Assembly (NCBI GenBank): GCA_905147135.1
Contig: LR990067.1
Location: 9,176,001-9,240,000, forward strand
Direction: 5' to 3'
DNA length: 64,000 nucleotides
From: Blastobasis lacticolella
Lineage: Eukaryota; Arthropoda; Insecta; Lepidoptera; Blastobasidae
The notes under the pieces were generated by a model. That model searched no databases and was not told the DNA's origin. It saw only the letters and a list, made by a program, of their open reading frames with translations. Every line of letters begins with the position of its first letter. The first letter of the stretch is position 1. The position numbers were made by a program, and so were the translations under genes. Shown here piece by piece: positions 20,461 through 31,564 of the stretch.

Positions 20461-21403
20461 GTCCTTTTTTCACTATTTATACTATTTAAGAATAAATAGT
20501 CATAATATACTTGACAATTGACATTGGCTAAATCAACGCTAATGTGATATTAATGAAGAAAAAAATCGTAGATTTTATAAGGAAAAAGGGACTATTGGTT
20601 TTATTTTTCCTATTAAGTACCTACCCAATAATATGTTCTTTTCTACTTCCGTCCTCAGCCGAAAAACTTAAAACAATAGCAAATTAACATGAGTGCAAGT
20701 GTCATGGCTACTGCGTCGCGGTCTTTTTGACTCTGTGCTTTTTTCTTTCTTTTTAATTTTTAATTTCAATGCAGTGCAGAGGTGAAGACCAGGAGCTGCC
20801 ACGTTTATCTTGTGTTAAAGTTCCAAAGATTGTTTCTAAGTAGGTAGCTATGTCAATCAGCGAGGTAATTACGAAATAGGTGTTTGTCACACCTGTAAAT
20901 GTAAGATAGAGGGGTCCATTCACTCAGCAGCTGACTGTACTAAGTTATATTTATCGCAAATTTAATCAATTTCTAGATTTGGGTTTAGAATATGACTACT
21001 TTTTAACTGTTCCCCCCCTTGCGATATAACGCGCAGTCCACGTAAGCGGAGCCGCCGGGAAAGCTAGTATTATTATCGCGACGGTATGCGATTTGTTATG
21101 CTGTCCTTGCTAAACAGCTGCACCGATTTTTACGAAATTTATCACGGTGAAAGTTTGGACGCTAGCTAGCGGCCATATGCCGAGATAAAGTGTTTAAATA
21201 TAGTACCGTCGCGAACAGCTATTGAGTTCAGATTGTGATCCAATTACAATTCAATCGAGCTAGAAGTAAATTAGCGGCATTGAGGCCGAGGTCATCCGTC
21301 CATCTCAACTCAATGTAGCGCTACATAATCGCCGCACTATTATTTGTATGGCACCTTCATATTTCAATAGATTATGAGTTTCCAATTGTGAGTTTTAATT
21401 TGA
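20461..21403. other. Mostly unassigned; decayed repeat at about 21030-21190
   Basis: 21030-21080 has GCGGAGCCGCCGGGAAAGCTAGT, a phrase typical of the ends of old lepidopteran repeats, followed by GCACCGATTTTTACGAAATT. The rest shows nothing. Confidence 0.35.
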
Positions 21404-21525
21404 GAGCGTCGGTGGCCTAGTGGCTAGCCGGTCCGACTCGTAAGCGAGATGTACAGAGTTCGATCCCAGTGCCGTTTTGTACGAATGATATATTTGTGAG
21501 TTTTGTACATTAGTATTAGATTGAG
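21404..21525 (+). mobile_element. SINE-1 head fragment
   Basis: GAGCGTCGGTGGCCTAGTGG, CGACTCGTAAGCGAG and GAGTTCGATCCC: tRNA-like A and B boxes followed by a short body piece. Confidence 0.7.
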
Positions 21526-21549
21526 ATTTAATTTTAGCAGACTTATTGC

Positions 21550-21650
21550 CTCGGTTAATTACATAAGTCTGTTGCTAACCATTCTCTGATTGCAATTATT
21601 GAAATTGTTACTTTTGCGATTACGTATGATCGATTTTCAGTCGAACGAGC
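21550..21650 (+). repeat. Repeat family K end fragment
   Basis: TTAATTACATAAGTCTGTTGC then TTACTTTTGCGATTACG, as at 14296-14392. Confidence 0.55.
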
Positions 21651-22451
21651 TTTAGTTTATTGAACTCCATAGTAATTTGAAATACAACTATAGCCTCAGA
21701 CAAAATCGCCTATCTACTAGTATATAGAAGTATTTGCTATTTACACAATATGTTAGTAGGAAAATATAACAAAAAAAAATTTTGATCAAAAATCTAAACT
21801 TTAATATAATGCGGGTATAAAGCAGCTCTACTATATTTGTCCTAATGCCAGTAATAATTCAAATTTTCACAAATAAATATTTTCTAACTATAGCAGAACA
21901 CACCACCGTAACTCTAGAAAAATCTGTTGGTTCTTGTCAATACCTAAATGTGCCATACATTTTTGGTAGGTAAGTACCTTACCTAATCATTAAAGTACAT
22001 AAGCATATTTTTTATAAATGTTTAGGTACCTACGTATTTTTTACAAATAAAACTTACGTATTTTTTCAAAACATCAACAGAAATCATCATCGTACTAACA
22101 TAAATAAATATTGTTGGTTTGAACAAGTGTTTTCTATTTTAATTTCAATTCATTGACTAAAAAAGCAGACATCGGCGCCGTCAAAGAGCCGACGCGTCGG
22201 CGTTTCCCGCCTAAATATCTGTCAAACACGCGTCAAATGTCAAGATGGCGCCCGACGCTGTCAGTGCCGCTATTGTCTCTATGCCTTATTGAAAAGGTTG
22301 AAAGACGTCAGTCCTGTTTGAGAATATTCATGTTGATTTGTGTACATTTGAAGAGTTCCGCCTTCTATTTGTTTTGGTTTAGGAAAATATTGGTCGGTTT
22401 ACTTATAAGTAGCTATTGTAGACAAATCATTAGCAGGGTGCAGGCGATGTG
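21651..22451. other. Unassigned, with promoter-like patch at 22180-22280
   Basis: Mostly AT-rich. At 22190-22280 there is a CpG-rich patch with GTCAAACACG, GTCAAATGTC and AAGATGGCGCC. A 104-codon plus-strand frame crosses it but shows no motif. Confidence 0.35.
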
Positions 22452-22678
22452 TGGGGTTATTGTCTAACTCAGTTTGCAACTGAGTTTGACATTAGATAAT
22501 TCTACACTACGTCGTCTACAATCGGCCACTGCCTACAGCCCCTCTGATGGGCTATTGGATATCTCAGTGGACAACTAAATTTGACATAAAAAATATTACA
22601 CGCTAACGTAGACGACGTAGTGAAGAATTATCTAATGTCTAATCTATAAGTTGCCAACTGAGTTAAACAATAGCCCCG
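22452..22678. mobile_element. MITE-1-related element, longer version with inverted ends
   Basis: Left end TGGGGTTATTGTCTAACTCA; the right end, read outward, is CGGGGCTATTGTTTAACTCA, and similarity continues to about 60 bp including ATTAGATAATTCT and TACGTCGTCTAC. A piece of the opposite MITE-1 end (GGGCTATTGGATATCTCAGT) lies in the middle at 22551, so this is a compound copy. Confidence 0.7.
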
Positions 22679-23056
22679 CAGATTAAATCATGGTTACACA
22701 TTCACCGACGCTCCGCGTAATATTGTTAATAACCTCATAGTAAACTTTCTGAATACGACTGTTTGTCCAATAAAAAAGACAATTACACTTTCCAACCCTG
22801 CTGTTAAGCCGAGGGCGGTGCGGAACCGAGCCTGTATTGCACTCATCGACAACAATTAACTACAGGCAAATCATATTTACGATATCCACCAGTCCTATCA
22901 TTTAGTGCTCGGAATGGAACCTGCTATAATGAAAGGTAGTAAGGCTTTATAGCTTGAAAGCATTGTCTATTTTAAGCTCCGATGATAGAAAGGGTGTTGT
23001 AAGTTCGATGTGTGTATTTGTGTTTGTTTGTGGTATTGTGGCTCCCGAACGGCGTT
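22679..23056. other. Unassigned DNA
   Basis: No feature seen. Confidence 0.3.
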
Positions 23057-23142
23057 GGAGCGTCAGTGGCATAGTGGTGAAGGGGTCTGACTTGTAAGCG
23101 AGAAGTACCGGGTTTGAATCCCACTATGGCCGCAGTGGTTTA
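23057..23142 (+). mobile_element. SINE-1 head fragment
   Basis: GGAGCGTCAGTGGCATAGTGG, CTGACTTGTAAGCGAG and GGGTTTGAATCCC: degraded tRNA-like head only. Confidence 0.65.
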
Positions 23143-23800
23143 TAATTTCTGTTACGTTCTTAATTTCTATTTTTAAACATAACTTAGAAAAAGTCATTGA
23201 AATACGGCGGCACTCCACAGAGCGCATTGAAAGTTGTGCTCCTGGCCGCTCATAAATGTTTGAATTTCAAATATTTTATAAAACAAAAGAACCTCAATCA
23301 CAGATTTTTTTATAATATCGTGAAATTACGTGTCAATTGATTTTTATCACAAGTTGAAGTTCGTTGTCCGTAGCAAAAATGGAATAAACACAAAAAAAAA
23401 ATTTAAGGTTTTTAAAAGTTAACTTAAATATCTGGGGGTAACCTTTGCCTCAGATAATATTTTCATGAATGTTTCAAATACTGCGTTTCAACTTATATAA
23501 CCTAAATTGGTGATGCATTTTAAGCAAAAATTGTGATCTAATGGTGTGAATTGACATGTTCTTTTGTTTTGACGAATTGACGAGGTATGTAAAAGTGGTT
23601 TGTTTACATCCATGGAAAATTTATCTGAGATAAAATTTACCTCTCGGTTACGAAGAGACAGCCAATAAGTTATCTTAAAAATATTAAACCGATATGATTT
23701 GATTTTTCCTATTGTTTTTGAAACGATTTTAATTCAGTTAGGTATATACAAAATATACAGGTTTAATAAAAATAAACACTACATTAAAAAAACTAAAAAT
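23143..23800. other. Unassigned AT-rich DNA
   Basis: No feature seen. Confidence 0.3.
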
Positions 23801-23921
23801 ACCAAAATTCGTCCACACCGCTGCCTCCCGAATGGTGCCCAGAAAGCTGGCTGCGTTGCCTTGTTGGATAGATATGCTAATCCGTTGCCCGAGAAACGAG
23901 CCCGCTCTCTGATCACCAGTC
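23801..23921 (-). pseudogene. Non-LTR element C-terminal peptide remnant
   Basis: On the minus strand it encodes TGDQRAGSFLGQRISISIQ then GNAASFLGTI. The same peptide is in the copy at 60365-60500 (TGDRRAGSFLGQRISVAIQ, GNAASILDTI). I recall this string from lepidopteran reverse-transcriptase proteins; clade not assigned. Confidence 0.5.
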
Positions 23922-24132
23922 ATCATCATCACAGCCTAAAACAGTCCACTGCAGGCATTATTGCTCTCCCACGAAATGGGAGGTCATTGCCAGAATCTCC
24001 TCGCTTGATCAATAAAAACGCTGCTGCCCATTTTCCAGCCTACGGAGATTTCAGAGCTTTAGTCTCGAAAACATTAGTCGCCTTGTACGAACCCATGATC
24101 GTAAGGGGTTGGTACCAGACACCACACGGCCA
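23922..24132 (-). repeat. rep-B copy
   Basis: Inverse copy of the rep-B family: CATCATCATCACAGCC tail side, CAGTCCACTGCAGGC, TGGAAAATGGGCAGCAGCG-like inverse, and GGTGTGG at the far end. Its tail is (GAT)n, as in SINE-1 and the RTE tails. Confidence 0.75.
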
Positions 24133-24894
24133 ACACTTATCACCAGTGCTATCGATTATTGTTTTAAATTATTCTAAAAAAAACTTTCTCGTTCTATGGT
24201 ACGGTCCCCACGTTTCTACCGCAAATGTCTGAATTACCCAGTCTTGCGCTAGACTTTTGTATTTCATCCGCTTGAGGTCTTTCGCGACTGAGGCCGCAGC
24301 CCCAGTGCAGCTAGCAGTAGAGGCCATTTGTAATGCACACAGGTAACCACACCAGCGCACTCCCACGTTGCCAACCAATGAGCGTCAATTAATTAGTTAA
24401 TTTAGATCAGAAGCTTCACAGTTATTTTTTTTAGCATAGCACCTAATTAGAGTCTGTATTTTATTTGTAAATTTAATTTTTTATTTGTGTATCCTTTTTA
24501 ATTAGGTCTTAAGTGTATAGAACAATGTATAATTATGAAATTAATATGTTTTACCAGAGTTTGAGGAGTTTTACATTGACTTTGACAATGATTTACACGG
24601 CTTCCATAAAATCTAAACCAAAGGACTTGATTTACTCCAGTGGATACTTCCTGCCTCAGCACAGATTATTAATAGACAAAACCGAAGGAATAGGTTATTA
24701 TTCTGCCTCAACGACTGAAATTCATTACTTGGACCGATTTTAATTGTCAATTCTATAAGTTGCCATTGTTTAATGGACAATTTAACATTGAGAGCCAATA
24801 ACTGCCTTTCGTGGTAGCGACAGCTGATTCTAGACTACTAAAAGTCCTAATGCGGAAGTTGTAGGGTTGTCACGCGTTTGAAAAAATATATAAA
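24133..24894. other. Unassigned DNA
   Basis: No gene or recognised repeat. Confidence 0.3.
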
Positions 24895-25125
24895 ATACTA
24901 GTTGACTCGGCGCGACTTCTTTCGTATACACCAACTTTACCTCTACCTACCCTTTTTTCTTGCTTATAAACCTTCCTCTTTAATCACTCTTTCTATTTTT
25001 GAAAGCCGCATTAACGCAATCCGTTGCGTAGTTTAAAAGATCTAAGCGAACATAGATATATACGTACATAGCTACATAGGGACAAACGGCAAGAAGCATC
25101 ATGGTTTTATACTATGTATAAATAT
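24895..25125 (-). repeat. Old element with ACTAGTTGACTCGGCGCGAC end
   Basis: Shares its whole plan with 57100-57300: the end phrase, CACC-TTTACC-CTACCTACCC, CTTCCTCTTTAATCACTC, then GCGTAGTTTAAAAGATCTAA and TTTTATACTATGTATA. The end is of the same family as at 14085 and 52436. Confidence 0.6.
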
Positions 25126-25142
25126 ATCGTCACGGGATACCA

Positions 25143-25215
25143 ATCAGGTCCCCAGCGAGCGAGTTGCGGTGCTGAAGTTCGACTAGCCTCAAAGTCCATA
25201 ACGATCACCCATCCA
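25143..25215 (-). repeat. 5S-rRNA-like repeat family L, inverted copy
   Basis: On the minus strand: GGAACTGGATGGGTGATCGT, then AGTCGAACTTCAGCACCGC. The first phrase is close to box C of eukaryotic 5S rRNA. Confidence 0.5.
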
Positions 25216-25435
25216 GTTCCAGGAGGCGAGGCGCAAACCTGTGTCTTTTTATTGGAGGCAAATTGAACAAGTTACAGAGATCCCAATTCGAAACTCCGTC
25301 TTTCCGTTTCCAGACACGAGTTAGTTCTGACACTCGTTGCCCTGCGCCCGGGAAATTCTTGCATGTCCAGGATATGTTACATCCACCGTACCGTAATCTG
25401 CATTACAAAAAATACCACTAGATTGTAAAATATCT

Positions 25436-25690
25436 TTGAAATACAGAAAAACAGCCTTGGTGCTAACACGCTGCCCTGCGGGACCCCAGCTTTCACGGGC
25501 TTAGAATCAGAGTACAAGCCGTCGACAATGACTTTGATGCTACGATCCGTAAGAAAGCTGAGGACCCATCTACATAATTTCTCAGGCAGCCCATAGGAAG
25601 GAAGTTTTGATAGAAGAACCTGTGCCAGACTTGATCGAAGGCTTTCGCAAAGTCCAAGCTCTAGAAATCCGTTAAGAAGACTACAGATAA
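25436..25690 (-). pseudogene. Jockey/CR1-type reverse transcriptase fragment
   Basis: The minus strand encodes DFAKAFDQVWH (RT motif A), then after a one-base frame change LLSKLPSYGLPEKLCRWVL, SFLTDRSIKV and AGVPQGSVLAP (RT motif B). The order and spacing are those of Jockey/CR1-group LINEs. One frameshift and both truncations mark it as dead. Confidence 0.85.
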
Positions 25691-26340
25691 CCAGCCTATC
25701 GATCCTGACGGAATCCGTATTAGCAGTAACTGAAATTTACTTTACCTAATAGGTTTTTTTTTAACATGAACGAAATTTATTATTATTATTACATAATTAC
25801 TAACATTATTACATTATTTAAACATAAAGAAATAGGAATTCAAAGTATTTAAACTTGCATACTTTTAATTAACTTGGCCCTAGCAGCCCTACACGAAGAT
25901 CTACGTCATAGAGAACAATTTGCGAAACGCATCGAATAGCTTTATCCACCGTCAAACCATTATCGACTGTACATTCGTTGTAATAAAGCCGATAATCGGT
26001 AAACACAATCACCACTTTCCGAGAGCATCGAAGTGACTCTGTGAGATATTTTGTTAGTCTACTTTCGGCATTATGTTAAAGATAATAAAGTCGATAATGG
26101 CTTAGCCGCGGAAATGCCAAGTGTGAGTCGGCCCTCAATATGCCGTAATGTGTCAAAGCTACTGGTTATTACCAGATTTCAAAGACGGTGCGAGCATTCA
26201 TAGAAAATCCATAATTACTCCAAGTTTAACTGCATTTAAGTTGAAACCATTAAGGAACAACAGAAATAACTACACTTCAAAATTATTTAGACTCACTATT
26301 GGTTACTCATTATACTTTGGGATAAGGAAGAATGACCGTA
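25691..26340. other. Unassigned DNA
   Basis: No gene or repeat recognised. Confidence 0.3.
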
Positions 26341-26343
26341 GGT

Positions 26344-26578
26344 TGTCCGGCAGAGTAGAATAGCACCAACCCCTTACACTCGTGGGTGTCGTACAAGGCG
26401 ACTAAAGTTTTCGAGGCCAAAGATCTAGAGTCTCCGTGGGCTTGAAAATGGGAATCAGCGTTTTCCATTGTTATATTTATAACACTGCGATCTTAAACCC
26501 GCCAAGCGTGGAGATTATAGAAATAACCTCCCCTTTCGTGGTAGAGGCCCTAAGTCCTATAGTAGACTGTGATGATGA
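26344..26578 (+). repeat. rep-B copy
   Basis: GTCCGGCAGAGTAGAATAGC start, CTTACACTCGTGGGTGTCGT, CACTGCGATCT, CCTCCCCTTTCGTGG, and a GATGATG tail. Six copies or pieces of about 240 bp occur in the window. Confidence 0.8.
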
Positions 26579-26580
26579 AA

Positions 26581-26630
26581 GGAGAGCGTGGTGGCCTTAT
26601 GGCTAACGGGTTCGACTCCGAGTGTTTAGT
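26581..26630 (+). repeat. SINE-1 head fragment
   Basis: GGAGAGCGTGGTGGCC, TTATGGCTAAC and GGTTCGACTCC: a heavily cut tRNA-like head directly after the rep-B tail. Confidence 0.5.
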
Positions 26631-26694
26631 CTTTAAATGGTCTCGCATTTTTTTGCGCATCCATAGTGATACTAGCTCATTTGGTACTTTGACT

Positions 26695-27145
26695 AATTTT
26701 TTTTTTCAAAATTCAAAATTTCTTTATTGATTAGGACATTAAATATCTCTTTCAATCGTCAAAAAGGAGGGGGGTAGGAAAATAGGAAGGACACACACGT
26801 GACGGTGGAAATTATGGTTTGAGTAACACTAATGTTCCTGCCAACCCAATTCCTCTAGAAATATCAAGAGCCTTTAGTTTCCGGAAGACCTCCGAGAGTG
26901 TGGGTTGGTTGTCCTAAATATTACTGGCATGTGAAACCACGCACGTGCTTCACTGAGGGGCACACTGAAAACCAGCGCCATGGTGTCAGCCGTGGCTTAT
27001 GCTGAGTGTGGCCCCGTTGCACGTCTCCTTATGGCACAGGTAAAGAAGTAACGATAGCATTGTCACTTTCTCATTGTTTCTTGTATGCTGTATTATGTCT
27101 GTGCCATGTGTGAGATAGATGTAATAAACGATTTTTATTTATTTA
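26695..27145 (+). repeat. LINE 3' UTR, family S
   Basis: Contains GGCTTATGCTGAGTGTGGCC and GCACGTCTCCTTATGGCACA and ends AATAAACGATTTTTATTTA, a polyadenylation-like end. I recognise the middle phrase from lepidopteran LINE 3' regions; no coding part is present. Confidence 0.5.
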
Positions 27146-27280
27146 TTATAAATACTTAGACCTATATCGAACCACGCTACTACATTTGAGCAGGACATGG
27201 GCAGCTCTACGTACTGGGCTGTCCGCCAGACCTACGGTAAAAGGTGTAATAATAATAAATATTATGGCCGTGTCCAATTT

Positions 27281-27545
27281 GCCGTGTGGTGTCCGGCAGA
27301 GTAGAATAGCACCAACCCCTTACACTCATGGGTGCCGTACAAGGCGACATATGTTTTCGAGGCAAAAGATCAAGAGTCTCCGTAGTCTGGAAAATGGGCA
27401 GCAGCATTTTCCATTGTTATATTTAAACACTGCGATCTCCAACCCGCCTGACAAGCGTGGAGATTATGGCAATAACCTCCCCTTTCGTGGGAGAGACCCT
27501 AAGTCCTGCAGTGAACTGTTACGGGCTGTGATGATGATGATGATG
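27281..27545 (+). repeat. rep-B copy, full
   Basis: GCCGTGTGGTGTCCGGCAGA start to GATGATGATGATGG end; the best preserved of the family. It overlaps chance open frames on both strands. Confidence 0.85.
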
Positions 27546-28284
27546 GCCGTGTCCTTTTAGTGCCCTGGTTACCATTTTGAGTTGTTTTTTATTAGTTAGA
27601 TTAGTTTGTTGGATAGGGAGGGGGATATCATGGGAAGGTCCTCTCTTGCTTGTCTGCAATCATTTGATACTTGTGTTTGGTAGGTCGATGTGCTGCCTTC
27701 TGTAAAGGTTAACTCTAAAAATGACAATAGTTCCATGTGCCCCGATTTCATGAACCAAACTAAACCAAACCAAACTAAACAATTAAAGATTGAGTACAAT
27801 TTGTAGGTAGGTAGCGCTGTATGGGGAGCGATTGCCGAACGCCCATCAACAGACTTTACTGTTAAGGGGAAGCTTACATAGGTAAGCCCATTAATATTGT
27901 AATAAGTTTGTAAGGAAGTATATTTGGATATTTGATGAAAAGGCCAGGAAAATGATGATGTTACAACTTCACGCAAAAAATAGTGTACGATATTGTACGG
28001 ATATTTAAGAAAATTTGTCAGCAATATAGCTTATAACCCAAAATAAAACATACCCAGGCTCTAGGCTATTCCGAAATTAAACGTGGTTCCCGCGGGAACC
28101 GGTTTGTAACGTTATAACCCAATTTAAACCCAGTTCTTAAATATAAGATAATCAATTCACGGAAATTAAATATTAGATAAATAACTCACAACGGAAATTA
28201 GTTTCAGACTTACAGCTTGACCAGTGCCTCCAAATCCTTGACAAGAGAGAAACTTATAAAAAAATAGAGAGGATGCGTATGTTT
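27546..28284. other. Unassigned DNA
   Basis: No gene or recognised repeat. Confidence 0.3.
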
Positions 28285-28520
28285 TCATGATCGATCTAAG
28301 ATGGTACATGCCCTAACACAACCAGCATAGGTAATATTCAATCAGTTCTTTAGACCCCAAGACCAAGGCGTCGTTTTCCCAACCATAACGAAGTGCAACT
28401 CATTGCTTCAATGTCAAGTAAACAGTTTTTTTTCGGACTGGCAAAACAAAAGCAATCGGAACCAATTTTTTATCGATATAAGCAAAGCAATCTCGTACTC
28501 GTCAACCCGTGAAAACAGAA
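28285..28520 (-). repeat. Arm 1 of a 2.4-kb-apart inverted repeat
   Basis: The inverse of this stretch closely matches 30545-30755 (AATGAGTTGCACTTCGTTAT, CTTGGTCTTGGG, GAATATTA-CTATG, CATGAAAACATACGC). About 130 bp align well and a further 80 bp more weakly. Confidence 0.75.
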
Positions 28521-28554
28521 AAAAAATTTGAGTACTTAGTACCATAGGTCACTA

Positions 28555-28830
28555 AAAATCATCTTAACGTTAATGTCCCGGTTGTGCTCTCTCGCGCACG
28601 AAGGCCCGGGGTCTGCCTTGACCGTGATCCAGAATTTTCAGATCAGGTAATTACAGTGGAGCAACTGCCGTCTGACCTCCGTGACCCTGCCCAGGAACGA
28701 CCAGTTTGGATTGCGGTTAGACATTCAGTCCCTCACCGTAAGAGCATCGGTTAGTATTCAACTAATGTACAAAACTCAGCAAAGAGTCATTAGGAGAGGC
28801 AGTGTGGGATTCGAACCTCTATACAAGCTA
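28555..28830 (-). mobile_element. SINE-1, near full length
   Basis: Tail side ATCTTAACGTTAATGTCCCG, body GTAATTACAGTGGAGC, and B-box inverse GGGATTCGAACCTC. The A-box end is lost. Confidence 0.75.
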
Positions 28831-29056
28831 GATCGAACAAAATATGTACATTTACTCTAACCTTTATTCAGAGAGTTTCCTCTATCTATATCTCCACTTC
28901 TCCTTAACGGCCCATAAAGCAGTGTTGCCACAACAGCGGACCACACACGCGGCGCAGGAATAGCTCTTCCGCTGCGCACGCGCAGGTACGACACTAGGCG
29001 ATGCGGCATTTAAGGGAGACGAACTTTGATTAGTTACTATAAATAATAATTTTTTT

Positions 29057-29163
29057 ATACAACTAAGGTGGCAAACAAGCTTACGGCCTGCCTGATGGTA
29101 AGCAGCCTATGGACGTTTGCAATACCAGGGGCATCACCGACGCGTTGCCGACCCCGTAAAAAC
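29057..29163 (+). repeat. Tail family C
   Basis: ACTAAGGTGGCAAACAAGC, TTACGGCCTGCCTGATGGTA, GCAATACCAGGGGCATCACC, GACCCCGTAAAAACC. Good copy. Confidence 0.7.
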
Positions 29164-29165
29164 CG

Positions 29166-29964
29166 TTCATCATATTGACGGATATCCCAGTTGTGCTCGT
29201 TGGCTCGTGCGCGAGGACCCGAGGTTCTCCTTGGATATGATCTAGGATTTGACAGATCGGGAGGCTAATTGTATAACTCTGTTGCGGACAATAAACTGAT
29301 CTCAATGAGCAGTTCTCCAATAGTTATCTAAAGCATTCTTAACCACTCACTAGATGGCGCCCCGATAATTTTGGTAATTGATAATCGCTTGAAATAGGTT
29401 CTTAGCAAACAGGATATAAACACTGGGTACGTTGTATTGGATAATATTGTATTTGTCCATAGATTTCAATCATTTTAGAGGTTGTAATAGTGATGGAACA
29501 TAGTGCCAACATCAATAAATATTTCTTTTTACACTTTGTTCAACCTTTAACAGTTATGTTTATATTAATAAATGTTTTATTTTTAAGTTTAGTATTAGTT
29601 GGCTGCCTGAAATCACTTACACCATCATACAGATTATAAAAATATTACCAAAATTGTAGGAGCGCCATCTATTGATGCTTTTTGAAACCAACTATCAATA
29701 CCTACTGGAAAACTCCTCATTACTTTTGCGATTACGTTTGATTAATGGTTTCAGTTAATTGCAATGGAACTGTATCTTCAATTGAACACATGAAATCGAT
29801 GATACAGAATCGCAAAAGTAACAATATCAATCATTGAAATCAGAGCATTGTTAGCAACAGAGTTACGCAATTAATATCTACCGTCTATCTGACCACCGTG
29901 ACTCTATTAACAGGGGAACCTGACCAGATAAGATACGCAAACAGTCAGTCGCCTGAATATCGAG
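29166..29964 (-). mobile_element. SINE-1 copy split by family K element
   Basis: SINE-1 body is visible at 29166-29258 (inverse orientation, to GACAGATCGGG) and resumes at 29886-29964 (CTATCTGACCACCGTGACTC, AACCTGACCAGAT, CAGTCGCCTGAATA). The interruption is the K element. About 25 bp of SINE-1 are missing at the junction. Confidence 0.7.
29260..29885. mobile_element. Family K element with inverted ends, about 620 bp
   Basis: Left end GCTAATTGTATAACTCTGTT; the right end read outward is TTAATTGCGTAACTCTGTTG, followed in both by a CTGAT-TCAATGA phrase. Inside are ATGGCGCC/GCGCCATCT pieces and a TTACTTTTGCGAT/ATCGCAAAAGTAA inverted pair (29724 and 29802). No ORF. Confidence 0.6.
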
Positions 29965-30034
29965 TCGATGAACTAAGATTGATCTTGGTAAGAAATTGAA
30001 TGAATGTTGGTGAAACGATTCGAAACGGTCAAGT

Positions 30035-30310
30035 GACCTCCTACACCAGACTAGAACCGAGGTTAAGCAACGCTCGCACAGTCCTGAAACTGGATGGGAG
30101 ACTATAGGTTTTAAGACTTTCGTGGTTCTCCACTACACTTGCACTAAACATATTATCGGGTTTGGGGGGATGGGAGACCGTTTCGTACTTTGATTCTAGT
30201 CGAACTTAAGAACCGCATCGAGCAGCCACTCTTTAGGTGTGTGTAATACCGTTGGCGATGCAAGATTCAAGTTCCGCTCATAATTCGGTGGCTAGTTGAA
30301 CAGACTCGGG
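30035..30310 (+). repeat. 5S-rRNA-like repeat family L, best copy
   Basis: AGAACCGAGGTTAAGCAACG then ACTGGATGGGAGACTATAGG parallels eukaryotic 5S rRNA (ACCGAAGTTAAGCAAC... ACTTGGATGGGTGACCGCC), with the two blocks at about the right distance. A second GATGGGAGACCG lies at 30170, followed by the GTCGAACTTAAGAACCGC phrase shared with 4545-4690 and 25143-25215. It is not a functional 5S gene: 5' and 3' stems are absent. Confidence 0.6.
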
Positions 30311-30379
30311 AGCTGATTGACGGTAGATAGGAATTATTAAATCATCTAAATGATTAAATCATCGATATTTTTTTAAAGC

Positions 30380-30500
30380 TTTTTTATAATCTTAATGAAA
30401 TATATTATTTTAATAATGACATTAAAATATTTACAGTTATAAAATTAAATTTATAATAGCTTAAATATACACTAATGCATATATGTACTAAAAATTAAAA
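30380..30500. repeat. AT-rich repeat shared with the insertion at 53193
   Basis: AAAATATTTACAGTTA and AATATACACTAATGCATATA occur in the same order at 53193-53367. Confidence 0.5.
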
Positions 30501-30544
30501 AAGTCGTCATCGTTTTTAAAGTTATATGCATATAATTAAGACCA

Positions 30545-30755
30545 TTTTTGATTTCTTTTGCATCCTTCGGCTGTGGTTTCCGTAATTCGCAAGTCAGAAA
30601 AAAATTTCGTTTACATTGTAGCAATGAGTTGCACTTCGTTATGGTTGGGGAAACTACGACTTGGTCTTGGGATCTGAAGAACTGACTGAATATTATCTAT
30701 GCCGTTTGTGTTGGGGCATGCACCATCTTCGACCGCTCATGAAAACATACGCGTG
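30545..30755 (+). repeat. Arm 2 of the inverted repeat
   Basis: Inverse partner of 28285-28520; see that entry. Confidence 0.75.
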
Positions 30756-30985
30756 CTCGTCCACACAAAAATTAAGATTAGAAAGGATCGCCTGCGCTGG
30801 TTTGGTTACGTGCTGCGTAAGCTTCAGTGATAGGTACACGGGACCTGCCTGTATCAGAAAAGAGGCCAAGCGGGAGACCTGAACTCCAATGCAAGATCCA
30901 ACGGCTTACGATGCGAGGATTCCGAAGACCGGCCACAGTGGAGAAGAAAGAATAGGAGCGTACTTACCTATGATGATGATGAGAA
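30756..30985 (+). pseudogene. RTE-type LINE C-terminus, decayed
   Basis: ATCGCCTGCGCTGGTTTGGT encodes RLRWFG as in RLRW-x-GHV of RTE elements, followed by recognisable GACCTGAA, GCTTACGATGCGAGGAT and GGCCACAGTGGAG, and a TGATGATGATGA tail. Several frameshifts. Confidence 0.65.
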
Positions 30986-31560
30986 CACTCACAAAAGTTG
31001 CAAACTTATGGTGTTATCCACAGGTATTTGACATTTTTTGAACCTATTTTAACTGAAATATGGTTAGTCACTTTTTCAAATTCAATTATTTCATTGACAG
31101 AGAAATACTTCTATGGATTAACACTCATACACATAAGTAGTAAAACAGACATAAATCGACTGAAAAAATATACACTCTAATCTTCTTGCCTGTGCCATGT
31201 AGGGCGTGCAATTTTAGCGCATCCAACAATTGGTTACTCCTTGGGAGACTATAAACGGCGTATAAACCAGTGATAGTTCTAGGCGTAAACCCGTAAATTT
31301 CAGGAATAAAATATAATAGTTTCAGCAGCAATTTTTATGATTCCTCATAATAGGATTAGTTATTAGTTCATGTTGTATTGTTTGACTCTAAGCGCATAAT
31401 TATGGAATAAGTTCACTGTTGAGAATGACGCAATCCTCTGGATACAGAATTTGAGGGAGAAAATTACTTTGTGATGTTTTAATAATCATGTTGTTATACA
31501 ACTTAAACTGCCTTACAAACAAGTCTCCTTGTTGACATTACTGTAAGTACAATACGAGTA
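30986..31560. other. Unassigned AT-rich DNA
   Basis: No gene or recognised repeat. Confidence 0.3.
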
Positions 31561-31564
31561 GGTG

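Noticed and set aside
22153..22467. 104-codon plus-strand frame across the CpG-rich patch
   Set aside because: No motif and no continuation; overlaps the MITE-1-related end at 22452.
30035..30115. Possible functional 5S rRNA gene
   Set aside because: Only the inner domain is similar; the terminal stem and a T-run terminator are missing.
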